NCBI GenBank assembly: GCA_037367405.1 | Contig: JAZKJV010003370.1 | Location: 186,001 to 250,000, forward strand | Length of the DNA stretch: 64,000 bases | Reading direction: 5' to 3' | DNA from: Ottelia alismoides | Lineage: Eukaryota; Streptophyta; Magnoliopsida; Alismatales; Hydrocharitaceae | Shown here: positions 1 through 12,555 of the stretch, one piece after another | Layout of the letters: the number at the start of each line of letters is the position of its first letter | Position numbering within the stretch: the stretch's first letter is position 1 | Notes under the pieces: generated by a model | Databases searched by the model: none | Told to the model about the DNA's origin: nothing | The model's input: only the letters and a program-made list of their open reading frames with translations | Made by a program: the position numbers and the translations under genes

Positions 1-2053
1 TGTAGCTGGCACGGCTGATGCGGAAGATGACGATCCACCTGTTTCTTTATTCACCCCAATCTTGGTGGCAGGCGGAGGCAAGGCCCTACCACTCCTGAGA
101 GTAACAGTATTAGAATAAACAGTAATATCATTATCAGACTCGGACAGGACATCACAATCTACCTGCTCTTTCTTCTTGAAATTATTGGGGTTGGCTTCGA
201 CCTAAGCCGAGATGGTGGTTCGAGTGGCGGTTAGGTCGTCAAGCCGCTTGGTCATCTCCACTAGCCCTTTGACAAGCTGGGTTAGACAATCCATGGTGGG
301 GTTTGTAGGGGGTACTTCAGTGGGTTCAACGTGCAGACCACGCTGTTGTTGCATAGATGGGTGTGGATGTTGCTGGTGGTGCTGGGGTGGTGCAGGAAGT
401 TGAAGTTGTTGATACGAAGGAGGAGGATACTGCTGATATTGTTGAGGTGGGGCAGCCGCATACTGATGAAACGACTGTGGATGGCGGTACTGCGGCTACT
501 GGTACGGTGGGTTTTGCCTCCATTGGTTTGCATACTGGGGAGGCTGATGGTACTGCTGATGAGGCTGAGAGGACTGTCCAAAGCAACCACCCTGAGGTTG
601 GTGGTACTGCCGATTGGCAATTGGCTGACCCTGGGGTTGTCCCATAGGACGGGTCAGCTGTGCATCGTTAGTCCATACCCCGTTCACTTCCTGAATCAGG
701 GGTGGTGGTGGGAAGACTGGATCAGGTCCTGAAAGGAACTCTGGCTGGTACACGACCATCTGCTACTGCGGCTGGCCCTGGTCGGGCGCCTGCACGTAGT
801 ACACGTGCTGGACTGCCGGTGGCTGCTGGCTCGGCTGAGGCTGATGCTGCGGTTGCTGCTCGTCCTTCTTCTCAGCGGGAGCTTCTAATTGTGTCGCCGA
901 CTGAACAGAGTTGATGGTGCCCACCAACAGTTCTAGGTATTTGTTGATCTGTTCAAGTTTGTCTAAATTCTGCGTCCTCTTCTCGATCACAGCGAGTTTT
1001 TCGAGGTCCTGCGATCGCTTCTCAATGATGTCAACTTTAGAGAGATGGCCCCCGATGATACTGAGGTTGGAGCTCTCATTTCTCTCTGCTTCCTTGGACG
1101 CTGCCATGTGTACTTGCTTCTGGAGGATCTGGGGCTGCTTCTGATATGCCTTGGATGAAGAGAGGGCGGCTCTCCTTCGACCATTTCTTCAAATATCTGC
1201 CAGACTACGTCTTCATCCTTGTTAAAATGTGAGCCCCCACATGTTGCGTCAACGAGCCTTTCGCTCTCAATGTTCAGTCCCCCAAAGAAGTGTTGGACCA
1301 GGCTGGTCTTCGGAATATCATGATGGGGACACTTCTCCTGCAGGTCAGTGAATCTCTCCCATGCTTCATGTATTGACTCATGGGGTCCTTGGGAGAAATT
1401 ACTGATACGGGCTCGCATCTGGTTGAGCCGACCGAGAGGGTAATATTTATGCAGAAATGCGGACTTCAACTCCTCCCAGGTCGTCACAACCTTCCCCAGA
1501 TGGTTGACCCAATAGAGGGCCTTGTCCTGTAAGCTGAATGGAAATGCCATCATTTTGACAATGTCCAAAGGGACGTTTGGATAATGGGTGGTGCGGCGAA
1601 TGCGAGAGAATTGCTGCATGTGAATGTACGACTCTTCATTGGTATTTCCATGGAATGCAGGGAGAAGAGCAATGAACCGGGGCTTCAGCTCAAAGTGAGC
1701 GTGTACCGGTGGAATGAGGATCCACTCGCTCATCTGGTTGTCTCCCGGATTGTATGTCTCTTTAAGTGTAGGCTTGGGGGTGGTGGAAATTCTAGATCAT
1801 CATCTGGACCACCACCTCCACCTCCACCTACTCCTCCTCTGCCTCCTCTGCCTCTGCCTCCTCCTCCCTCGTCTCGGTTCATCATATTGTTCAACATATC
1901 CCGGAATGCTGTCTGCGTGAGGGCCTGCTCGGTCAGCTGCTGCTGGATGGCCTGGATAGATGCTAGTAGTTGTGCATTGACTTGATTCTGGTCTGGCACC
2001 TGTCCCTCTGGTTGGGGTGGCTGCTGACCCTTGCCCTTTCCTCCTGGAGCCAT
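1..2053 (-). pseudogene. gag: Athila-like gag and beginning of pol, frameshifted
   Basis: Gag forms the virus-like particle that packages the retrotransposon RNA. Translation starts at 2053 (MAPGGKGKGQQPP), followed by a glutamine-rich stretch and a glycine/arginine linker, and runs in one frame to about 1780. There a cytosine run shifts the frame; the capsid-like domain (Retrotrans_gag type) follows at 1733-1170 with ELKPRFIALLPAFHGN, FPFSLQDKALYW and HEAWERFTDLQEKCPHH. Another shift near 1110 leads into a coiled-coil-like KRSQDLEKLAVIEKR segment (1107-763), then proline/glutamine-rich sequence (759-300). At 210-1 the frame reads SESDNDITVYSN, then VTLRSGR, the usual start of the Athila pol linker. 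At least two frameshifts and a stop near 205 make this a relic. Family assignment is firm; function is not expected. Confidence 0.8.
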
Positions 2054-4383
2054 ATCAGGGTCTGAGTCGGACGAAATAAACTCCGGAGTAGTCTCCAGGG
2101 CTCGCTCTGTCTTCTATCTGCATAATGAGATAGTCCAAATCAGATCACTTGCAATTGTGTCAGTTGCCGTGATGAAGCTGGAATTCGGGTCAACCCAAGC
2201 ATGTTGTGAATGGAAAAAGATGTAGACTGTAATCAACTTCCATTCACAACGGCGAAAGCGGGACAAAAGTGATCCCAGTTTATTGGGTGGCCAAGAGAAA
2301 GGTAAAAAACGAGGAGTCTGGAGATCGATCCGCAAAGTCCAGATCGGGTTCTCGGAAATCGCCTCGAACTTATTGGCGGAGTTGAGTTCATAGAATCGAT
2401 GTGGGTGTCGGCAAAGTCCCGACGGAAACCATCCATGAATCAACTTCGCGAAGCACAAGAGAAGATTGGATGTTGGAAGAAAGATACGATGGCCAACGAG
2501 GAATAAAAGGAGTGTAAAACAGTAGAGAGGCTCGGTTGAGCGGGGTGGTCAAAGGGAGAAACAACAAAATGTGCGCAAAGGCGCGGGACTTGATCTTTTG
2601 AACCTTAATCTAGATCCATACAAACACAATACAAAATCGGGTTCACCAACTCACGCCATGTGAAGCCGTGAAAGTTCGGCTATTTATTATCTTTTCATTT
2701 TTAGAGTTGTGATTTCAGGCATATCTTATAACAAGTCCTTAGTACGCTACCCTATAGGAGAGAGAGTACTGACAGAAGAGTATCCCGTACTTGTCCTCCT
2801 CTTGTGTAACCTGTAGAATGTACTTTTTGGAGTCCTTGTAACCCTTCCTGGATCCCTACTCAGCCAAAGAAATAGAGAGGAAGCCGATAGGCGAAACCAA
2901 TACTTCAGTTCTCGCTCGTAACGGAATCACCCGTGAGCGTGCAAGAACCTACTCGGACGCAGGACAATGAGACAGACACCCCCGTGAAGGTGTGGCCTAT
3001 GCTCAATACTTCGGACAGGGTCCATGCTCTACACAACAGAGAGTCATCATTGGTGACCAAGCCCTACTCGCCTACGTACGATAGAAGCGCCATTACTTCG
3101 AAAATCCAGGCGATACACAAGGCAGTTGCAGACTGGGTTTTTGGCTTTAATCCTTAGGGGGTCGCATTCGCTCAAGGGAGTAGGGTTTTGGTCCCCCTCC
3201 AAGGTACCTGAAAACAATGAGGGCTTTATGAACCCGGTACAATGATAGTCCATTACAGATTTTAATTAAGGTCAAAGTTTATTTAGCAGTCCCCTTGTTT
3301 TAATTTTTGGGTTTTCACTTTTTTTGAGTCTGTTTTCATACCAGCGCCTAACGTTTTTTGTAGATTCTCATTTAAGTCCTAAGTGCTCAAAATCAGAGGG
3401 AGATAGCGGAAAAGCCGTGCAAGTGGTTCCATGATGGAAATCTCACTATTGAACCGAATGATGCATGATGAGTTAGAAGACTTACAGTGCATCCCAGCTC
3501 TTTCCATGCGGTATGCAAAACAGAATTTTTAAACCTATCTACATGTCGGTATGCAAGGCACAAAATCGCCCTAAACATTAGCTGCTATTAGCGTGAAGAA
3601 CCATAAGTCGCTCATTCATCTCTAGCCCGGAAGGTCCGGTCTTGGCTCACCCCTCCTCTGATCAACACACTTGAGTTTAGGAGATAGCGCTTTACGAGGC
3701 TCGTTGTGGAACAAGGGCTAAGAGATAAATAAATGGCTTGTTTAAGTTTGACTAGATCCATACGAAGTAGACTATAGGGACATGCATTCTTATTAATGTG
3801 TGGACCTAGCTACCGAGTCAAGCAACCTATATCTAGGGGCTCCAAGCACACAAAACAAAGTAAAATAAAGGCGGAGAGCTCAAAACTTCGGAAAACAAAG
3901 AAAAGAAAGCGATGGAAAACTCGAAAAGCCGCGATGAGGCCCCTAGGTGAACAATCACCCGGGCACTGGACCTCATTGTGAAGAGTAGAGTCCTGTTAAT
4001 TATTACATGCCAAAATTGTCTCTCTCTCACCATAAATTACAAAAATGATCCTAAGTGTTCTAGACCTATCTAATCCCCATCTCTTTGCTTCCTTGGTGCT
4101 CTCTCCAGATGGTTATGAGGTGAAGACCACCCTCCTCCAAGCTCGGCTGCCTTGGCTCCCTAAGAAGCCATCCTCGCGTGGCGGGCCCTCGCATCAAATT
4201 CACAAAAAGATGGAATTAGTATAGCTCAATCAATCAAATAAAACAGATATAAATTAATCACAATAAATAAATAAATCAATAAAGCATGGTGATTAATTAC
4301 ATTAGAAATAGCTGCTCACACAATCAATGATGAATAAAAAATTTTTACACAAGAATGACAAAATAAAGTAGGCTATGCTCATT
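2054..4383 (-). other. Untranslated leader of the left Athila-like element
   Basis: This 2.3-kb stretch lies between the primer site and the gag start. I see no supported coding region; the short open frames lack family similarity. Parts of it (about 3400-3970) resemble the leader of the second family at 13740-14700, for example in the order of short purine-rich blocks. This suggests the two Athila-like families share a distant leader ancestry. Confidence 0.55.
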
Positions 4384-4403
4384 GCTCCCCGGCAACGGCG
4401 CCA
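4384..4403 (-). other. Primer binding site, tRNA-Asp type
   Basis: On the minus strand the sequence is TGGCGCCGTTGCCGGGGAGC, the well-known Athila/Tat type primer site complementary to the 3' end of tRNA-Asp(GTC). It follows the LTR end (4406) after a 2-bp spacer. This fixes the element's orientation and LTR boundary. Confidence 0.85.
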
Positions 4404-4689
4404 TCTGATAACTGGATATTTGCGAGGGTCACAATAAATGATATATATATATATAGTGTCGCTGAAGCGACCACTCGCAAAACACCATGTTAATCAGCAA
4501 TTAACCCACAATAAAAGAATGAATAGATTAAGTCCCAAAAATGTCAATTAATATTTATTACTCTACCACAAAATGCATAGTGAACAAGCATGTAGAGGTC
4601 GAACCACAGAGAGCAATACAAAAATGCACTAGCCTATGATGTGCATGTACCACAGAGTCATCCTTGTGTCAAACCTATTTTTGTGGGTT

Positions 4690-5035
4690 TTTATCTTTTC
4701 ATTTTTTTATTTATATATATATTATATTTTTTTATTTTTATTTTAATAATATAGTTATGTAATATATATCTATATAATATATAGAATATGAATACATAGA
4801 TATATACCCATAAAAGGTATGTATAAAGCATATAACACTTACATATGTATATAATTATAGATATAGATATATATATAATATTTTTTTAATTTAATTCTCA
4901 GATTGTTATACATTAATAAATACATATATATATAATATATAATTTTTTTCTTTTTCAATAAGGGAATATATATATATATACATAATGTAGAGAGAGGGGT
5001 GATATAATATTTATAAAAATATACAAAAATAGTCA
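4690..5035. repeat. AT-rich low-complexity tract with TA repeats
   Basis: Repeated TATATA runs and T-rich stretches inside LTR copy 1. The same LTR position in copy 2 (8285-8420) is T-rich but has fewer TA repeats, suggesting local expansion. No gene is visible. Confidence 0.7.
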
Positions 5036-6926
5036 AAAATTCACAAATAAAGTCTTTTTGATATTTTCATGATTTTTTACTATTTTTTGTGATTTTTGGG
5101 CATTTTTCAACAGGTTTTTGGTATTTTTAAATACTGAAATAAAGCAACACAGTGGAGTAGCTACTGGCTGGGGGTAAAACGGTAATTAAAAATATCACAC
5201 AGCCACAAAAATTTTCCAAACCATTTTTAAAGTAAAGAGGTTAAAATATAGAAACTACAGAACTTAAATGTGCAATTTTTGAAGTTTTCTAGAATTTTTC
5301 ATATTTTTTATAAGATTTTGAGTATTTTTGAATTTTTAAGGTTTTTCTTTTGAGATATTTAATGATTTTTGGACTGACACTTAATTATGCTAAAATAGAC
5401 CATAGTTAATATTTTTGGAAATTTTCGAGGTGTTTTACTATTTTTTTGGTATTTTATAAGCTAGACAGTAAATAAAATGCATGTTTTTGATTTTTAATAA
5501 ATGCAAAAATGCAACAAAATTAAAAACTAAAGCTATGACGTGCAAGAGCAAGCTAACAGGAGCTTATATCCATTTTTGCAAAAATTTTCAAGTTAATATG
5601 GGGCATGAAATAAATGGATAAAGCCTACAAAAATTAAACAACTTGGCAGGGGCGTTTCTGCAAATAAAATATTTCTCAGGGGCATCCATGCAAAAATTAC
5701 TATAGAAATAACATTTACTTTTATTTTTGGGGCTATTTTACAATTAACAAAACCCGCCAGGATTTAAGTGCAAAAATCACACGCCTCACGTGGGACTGCA
5801 CGTGAGGCACGGAGGGACCAATATGCAATTATATAAACTGCAGGGGGTCTATTGAAAAATATTACAATTTGTTTACAACTTGAAGTTTTATTTTTGGCAT
5901 TAAACTTTAAATACAAAAAGGCGGGGGGAGGTATCTGAAATTTACCCCCAAAGGTGCGCGATCCAATGGTTGATCTTCGTCCACTTGCGCGCATCCGACG
6001 GCGGGTACCGGTTCGCCGATGAAGGGTTGAGATTAGATGCACCTCGCGGATCTGACGATCGGTGCGGGTCTCCATCGGACGGTTGACGTTCAATCTGGGA
6101 CGCTCCTCCTGATCGGACGGCGAGGAAGGCGTTTGGAGGAACAGGGAAGAAGCTCGCCCCCGGCGAGCTTCGATCGTGAAGCTTGGGCTCCTCCGGGCAT
6201 CTCCCTCGCATCTGAGATGGTCTGCACATAGCTGGAGGCGTCCCGCATCGGCTGGTGGTCTCGCCATGGCTCCTGGAGGTCCGAAGGGCTCGGACGAGGT
6301 CGATGAAGGTCGGGACCTCCAGCAACCTCTTCTTGGGTTGAATCGAGCCCAGATGGGCTCCTTTCTTCGTTTGACCTGCATAGGAAGAACCGGGGGAGCG
6401 ATGGCTACCTCTTCGACCCCGGGTTTTGAAGCTCTGTCGCAAGATGGAGTGAGGCGGAGGAGCTCCGGCGTTCGGCAGAGGTGGAGCTCTAATTCGCAAA
6501 GACCAGAGGTCCTCGGTTGAACAAAGGTGATAGATCGATGGAGAACTCGATGACGAACGAAATGGGGTGAATGTGGCGGTCGGACACGGTCGAGATCACG
6601 GTGAAGAAGTCGACGGAGCGGAGCTCCGGCGAACATCGAATTTTTGATTTTAAGCTAAGCTACTGATCTAAAGGCTAAACTAAGAACGAAATTTAAATGC
6701 TGGAATTAAAATCTACCTAAAATACGATAAAAGGGGAAACTCTTATACCTGGGGGCCACCAGGGAGCAGGACAGACGCCGGAGCTCCGCTGCGTCAAAAT
6801 CTTCCCTCCTCCGGCCGATTCGAGGTGCTGGAACACTCCCCCTGTCACGAGGAACCTCCCAGGATTGAAATCAGGGCTTTTGGGTGGATTAAATTGGCCA
6901 AATTTGAGGAGGGGGGCGAAGCTTCT

Positions 6927-6934
6927 TATTTATA
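6927..6934 (-). promoter_or_regulatory. Candidate TATA box of the composite LTR
   Basis: The minus strand reads TATAAATA just downstream of the GC-rich core. The same arrangement (TATAAATA beside a GC-rich block) occurs in the other Athila-like LTRs at 17333-17340 and 41441-41448, which supports a promoter role. Confidence 0.5.
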
Positions 6935-8029
6935 GACATTGGCCTGAAGCCTTATTGACCGACGTTTATTGATTAACCCAATGAGTATCGAGTTGATCTA
7001 AGTTATCGGCGGGTATCAGTGATCATCAAAGATCATTTCTTGTGAAGAAAGCGAGCTCGGTCGATGGATGAGATGGTCGTAAAAAAGGGACGAAATCCAG
7101 GGAAAAGATGGTTTAGAGACGCCAGGTCCCGGATAGGACAGTTGACCAGGCGGTCAACAAGGGCTGGCGCCCCATTGGTCTACGATGGCCGCTAGAAGAC
7201 AAAACAGGAAACTTTATTCTAAAATGATTTATTTACCATAGTAATTGATTTTATTAGAATTTTCTTATAAAATAAAAAATGTGTATTATTTCGTGTAGTA
7301 TTTATTTGTGATTTTTATTTAATTTTTGAAGTGTTTTATTATAGTTTTATTTTAATAATGTGTATATGTATGTATTTACATGTATTTTGGGTATTTTATT
7401 TTTATTTTGTTTATTTTATTTAATTATTTAATTGTCTTATTTTATAAATTTATAATTTATTTTTGTGTGTGTGGAGGTATTTTTATTTAATTTTTATGAG
7501 TTTATTTCCATTTTTAAATAAATAGGTATATGTATATGTAGGTATACTTATAGGTCTTTTACCTATATATTATATCTACTTTATTTATTTAATGTATTTT
7601 ATGTGTTTTTATTTTGAATTTGTATTTTTAATAAGTTGTGTATAATATTTACATTATTATAAAAATATAGATGAATAAAGAATAAAATAATTGAATCCCC
7701 TTTTATTTATGTACATACTTAACATAGGTGTTTTGCCTATGTATTACATAAGCTTATTTTATTTTACAAATTCTTTTTGGTTTTCTTTTACTTTCAATAT
7801 GTACATGTATTATACACATTATTTACACAATTCTAAAAATATAATTTTGTAAAAATAATGGACAATGAATAAATTGAATATTTTAATCAGGCAGGCTGCA
7901 CAATGAAGGTCAAAAACCTAACTTTTGCATATGGACTCCAAAAATTATGAAACCAATTTTATTAAATAGTTCTTGGAAAGTGATTTAGCCAAAATTCACG
8001 GAGTCTAAAAGTGGTGTCTCACACAAGGC

Positions 8030-11000
8030 GGAGACAACCGTCGCTGTGACGACTCACGATAAACTCTGGACTAAAATCAACAATTAACCCACACTAAAGA
8101 TTAATAAATTAGAAATAATGTGGAGTTAAAATTTATTTTTAACTCTGCACAAATGGTGTAAAGGGCAAGTATGCAGAGAGTTCGAACACAGGGAGCAAAC
8201 AGGGTAATTCAAAATAAAGGTGCTCAAGTGAGTGTGTGTGTCAAGTGTCTACACTAAGCAAGCAATCAAAGGAAATTTTTGTGGGTTTTTAATTTTAAAT
8301 TTTTTTTAATTTTAATTTAATTTTTAATTTTGTACTTTGATTTTTAATTTTCTAATTTTTATAATTTTATATTTTATATTTTTTTAATTCTTTTTCGAAT
8401 AATAGAATATATAAGCAATGTAATAAAAGGGAGAAAGAGATATTTATAAAAATAGATAAAAATGTTCAAAAATTAGCAAATAAAGTCTTTTTGGTCTTTT
8501 TATATTTTTCTACTGTTTTTGTGATTTTTGGAGATTTTTCAAGGTGTTTTTAGTATTTTTAAAAACTGAAATAAAAGAAAACAGTGGAAAATGTGCTGGC
8601 TGTGATTAAAATGAGAATTAAAATTAGCAAACAGCAACCAAAATTTTTCACACTATTTTTCAACTAAAGAGAACAAAATAAAGAACAAACAGGAACTGGG
8701 TTTGTTTTTTTTTTTGAGTTTTCTAGGATTTTCTATATTTTTTTGAAGTTTTTGAGTGTTTTTAAATTTTTAGTGTTTTTCTTTTGAGATTTTTAATGAT
8801 TTTTGGACTGACACTAAATTAGGTTACAATAGACACTAGGTAATCTTTTTGGAATTTTTCGAAGTGATTTAATATTTTTTTGGCATTTTCTAAGCTAGAC
8901 AGTAAAGAAAAAGCATGTTTTTGATTTTTTATAAATATAAAAATAAAAGAAAAGCAAAAACTAAAAATAGGGCGTCAAAATATAAGCCAACAGGAGCTTA
9001 AGCCTATTTTTGTGGAATTTTTGGAGCTAAAATGATAGTTTAAATAATTAGAACAAGCATCCAAATGTTAAATAGGCCTGGCAGGGGTAGATCTGTAATT
9101 TATCAAACATCCAGGGGCTCGCATGCAAAATTTCCACGAAATTTTAAACTAAATATGCAATTTTCAAGACCAAAACTAAATTACAAAAGCCACCGGGGCC
9201 TCAATACAAAATGTCCAGGCTACGCACGTGCTACACACGCGCCTGGCAGGGGCATACATGCAATATCCAAAAATATCCGGGGCTTACATGCAATTTTCCA
9301 CAAAGTTTTAAACTAAATATTCAATTTTCAGGGCCAAACAACAATTACAAAACCCGCCTGGATGTCGATATAAATTACCCCCCAGGGCGCGTGACTTGCA
9401 CGCGCCTGGCGAGGGCCAAAATGTAATACTCCAAAATCCTGGGGGCTTACTTGTAATATGTCCAAAAATATAACACGTGATATGAAATTTTTGGTACTAA
9501 AACAAAATACAGCAAAGGCCGAGGGTACCCTTGAAAAATGCCCCTACCTCACGTGTACAGATCACGTGAGATGACGTGGCAGGGGACCTAAATGTAAATA
9601 TGGAAAGCTTGGGGGTCTTTGTGCAAATGTTTCAAAAATATTACACTACAGACAAAAGTTTCAGGACTAAAAGATAAATACAAAATGCGCGAGGGTTTAG
9701 TGTGCAAATTACCCTCGGCGCGCGATCCAACGGCGATGAAGGTGCCACTTAGACACGTGGCGCGTTGAGGACAGCCGATGACGCTTCGACGATGGTCGGC
9801 TGAGATTAGATCGCTCAAGACCGATCTGACGGTTGAGGCGTGACACGATCCAACGACGGAGATCAGAACTGGGGCGACGACTCGATCGAACGGTGGAGGA
9901 GCGAGGTGGAGGAACAGGGAAGAACACCGGCGGGGCGATCTTCCCCGAGCTCGTTCTCGGTTCTCCGGCGGTGGATGGGCTCCAAAATCGAGCTGCGGAC
10001 TCCTGGGAGGTCGAGGAAGATGCTGAGTGGCTCAAGTACGTTGGAGATGCTTCAGAGTGCTGGCGCGAAGGCGGCGGAGCTCGGAGCTCCAGGTATCTCC
10101 GACGAACCTCGCAAAACGGCCCCCAGTGGCTTTGACTGCGCATTGACCTGCAAAAAGGGGTGAAAGGGTCCAGGGAAAACTGCCTGGACCCCGCGGAGGT
10201 GAAATGGAGGTCGGATGTGGTCTGTGGACGGCGAAGAGATGTCGGCCGGAGGTGCGCTCTGGCGAGATGGAGTGATCAGGCGATTGGATCGATGGAACTC
10301 TAATTTTTTTGAGGGTTTTTCATCCTTAAGTTAACAGGAATAAAAGGCACGAAAGAAATGACGGGGAAAGGGGCCTCAATGGCCGGGGCCAGAGGGAAGA
10401 AGGGTACCTCAACCGGCGTACTCGCGGGAGGTGATGGAAGCGCCTCCGACCTCGGTTGCCTTGGCTGATGGCTTCGCGGTGGAGCTGTCACCTCCAGGAA
10501 GCTCTGGAGCTAGGATTAGGCGCGAGGGGTGGACCGAAGGTGTTCAAATTCGAAATGAAAAATGGGGGGTCGTTATATTTGGGTGGACCCCTGACCGAGA
10601 TGCTCCAAAGATCAAGGTGTAGCGAGCGCTACAGTGATCCATGGCCCGAGGTAATCACATAGCGGGCTAGATGGATGAACAAGGAAGAGAAATGCAGAGG
10701 GAATCGAGGCGAAACGGTGCAAGTCTCGGCCTAGAAAAATCCGCCAAAAGCGGTCAAAACCAGGCCTGACAAGAGCTACAGAGGGTAGGGCGTCCAGTTG
10801 ACCGAAGTCAACTGTTGACGCCTCCTGGTTGGTCCACGTGGACCAACCAGGAAAAACCCTGATAATTATTTTGAAAATTCAATTAAAAATAGAAAAAGGG
10901 CGAATTAATTAATGATTATAAAATAAAAAATATTCGTTATTTTATGTAGTATTTTATTATGATTTTTAATTTATTTATGAAGTATATTTTTATAAGTTTG

Positions 11001-12006
11001 CTTTTTAACCCTATATAGGTATAATACCTATGTATTTAAGTATTTGATTTTTATTTTATGTATTTCAATTTCATTATTTGTATTTATTATTTTCTAAAAT
11101 TATAAGATACTTTTATGTACACAAATATGTTTTTATTTTATTTTTCTGATTTATTTTGCATATTAAATAAAATATAAGAGTGTTTTGTATAGGTATATGT
11201 ATAGGCAGTATACCTATGTATTCTTTATACAAGTATTTTTATTTTGTATTTTCTTTGCATTTTTATTCTAATTTTAATGCACATATATATTATAAGTAAT
11301 ATTTACATAATTATAAAAATATAAAAATACAAAAATAATGAATAAATAATAAATTGAATATTTTAATCAGTACAACTATACAACGGGGGTCCAAAACTCA
11401 ACTTTCAAACCGTAGCTCCGCCAAATGCGAAACCACCGCCAATAAATAGCTTATTTTCTTCTATATACAATTAAAGGTGAGTATGCTGCATTTGGAGTTT
11501 TTATTTGTGAGATACGGGTCTGGGAAGTTGGGATTCTGGATTCTTATTCAGACCATAACTTTTTATCTGTACATTATTTTTCAGTGAAATCAATTTTGTA
11601 ATTTTCCTATATACAATTAGCTACAACTTTCATGTACAAAGTTTCTTTATTTGAAGTATAAAAAGTGGAACCAAAAGTAGGTCCCAAAATGAATAAAGAA
11701 TGAATAGAAAATATAGGTATTTAATCTGTATTTCTGACCTTATCTCCCCCTACTTTATTCCTTGTCGACCTATTCATCAAGATGCCTAGGTCTCGGGGTT
11801 TCGGGTCATAAAATATTTGCAATATTTTATTCTTTTTCTTTTCTTTATTTATTCTATAATTTTGGCTTTAATTACAGTATTTTATACACTAATATGATGC
11901 ACATACATGAATGCTAAGATGATGTATTTAAGGCTATTTACAGGCATTTGCTAGGGTTTTTGGTGCCAAAATGATAGAATAAAGATGATGAAATATGGAT
12001 TCATCA
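8030..12006 (-). repeat. LTR unit, copy 2 of the composite LTR
   Basis: It contains all landmarks of copy 1 plus the outer LTR end, and stops at 12006 with ATGGATTCATCA, the terminal motif also used at 12555, 18679 and 42791. A former LTR boundary may therefore lie at 12006. Confidence 0.6.
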
Positions 12007-12555
12007 GAAAGCTATATACAATTAGAGGTGAGTTTGGATGATTTGGAGTTTTTATTTGCAAGATATGGGTCTGTGAAGTTGAGATTTTGGCTTTTTATTC
12101 TGTGTATAAAATGTACATTGAGTATTCTTTTTATACAAACTCAATTTTGTAATTTTATTTATATTATTATATACAACTTTCATGAAGAAAGTTTCTTTAT
12201 TTGATGAATGAATAATTATATACAAAATAGGTGTCAAAAATGCATAAATAAATGCATGAATAAATGAGGTATTTATTGTACATAGGCCCTTATCTCCCCC
12301 TACTTTATTCCTTGTCGACCAATTCCATGCTGGCCTTGGTCTCGGGGTTAGGGTCATAAAATATTTGCAATATTTTACTCCTTTTTCTTTTCTTCTCTTT
12401 ATTCTATAATTTTGGCATTAAAAACCATATTTAATGTATAATTAATACAATGAATGATGAATGCTATTATGTAAATTTGATGCTATTTACATGCATTTGC
12501 TGGGGTTTTTGAGGCCAAAATGATAGAATAAAGGTGATGAAATGGAGATTCATCA
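11460..12555 (-). repeat. Tandem duplication of the LTR outer end, two units of about 545 bp
   Basis: Units 11460-12006 and 12007-12555 share, in order, ATATACAATTA(A/G)AGGTGAGT, ATTTGGAGTTTTTATTTG, AACTTTCATG, CTTATCTCCCCCTACTTTAT, CTTGTCGACC, AAAATATTTGCAATATTTTA and CCAAAATGATAGAATAAA. Both end in GATTCATCA. Each unit carries a complete LTR terminus, so this looks like terminus-to-terminus joining rather than polymerase slippage. Confidence 0.75.

Larger units (their letters stand above)
4406..7980 (-). repeat. LTR unit, copy 1 of the composite LTR
   Basis: It is colinear with 8030-11450. Landmarks present in both: the GTCGCTG block and CAATTAACCCACA (4457-4515 and 8040-8085), GCAAATAAAGTCTTTTT (5043 and 8476), AACAGGAGCTTA (5558 and 8990), a GC-rich core, and AATTGAATATTTTAATCAG (7871 and 11353). 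The outermost part of the LTR (equivalent to 11460-12006) is missing. Divergence from copy 2 is substantial by eye. Confidence 0.65.
1..12555 (-). mobile_element. Athila-like Ty3/gypsy retrotransposon, 5' part (runs off the left edge)
   Basis: Read on the minus strand the order is LTR (12555 to 4406), tRNA-Asp-type primer site (4403-4384), a 2.3-kb leader, gag (2053 to about 230) and the start of pol (about 210 to 1), where the window ends. Long leaders, a TGGCGCC primer site and a VTLRSGR motif at the gag-pol boundary are known marks of the Athila/Tat branch of Ty3/gypsy. The right edge (12555/12556) cuts the gag of another element: sequence from 12556 matches 36650 onward, whereas sequence left of it does not. 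This is therefore a nested insertion. The 3' LTR and target duplication partner lie outside the window. Gag is frameshifted, so the copy is probably non-functional. Confidence 0.8.
4406..12555 (-). repeat. Composite 5' LTR, about 8.1 kb
   Basis: On the plus strand it begins TGATAACTGG next to the primer site and ends GAGATTCATCA at the gag junction, giving TG...CA ends. It is about twice the length implied by its own internal repeats. A first copy (4406 to about 7980) and a second copy (about 8030 to 12006) are colinear, and a further terminal 549 bp (12007-12555) repeats 11460-12006. Each copy has AT-rich flanks around a GC-rich core (5900-6900 and 9700-10800). Long ORFs in the cores are not recognisable genes. 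Interpretation: LTR-LTR recombination or duplication within an LTR of about 4.1 kb. Confidence 0.7.

Noticed and set aside
5764..6636. 290-codon minus-strand open frame
   Set aside because: It lies in the GC-rich core of an LTR, has overlapping open frames on both strands, and shows no recognisable domain; the colinear LTR copy does not preserve it.
12007..12555. Separate solo LTR
   Set aside because: Only the outer 549 bp is present, with no second LTR end; a duplicated terminus explains it better.
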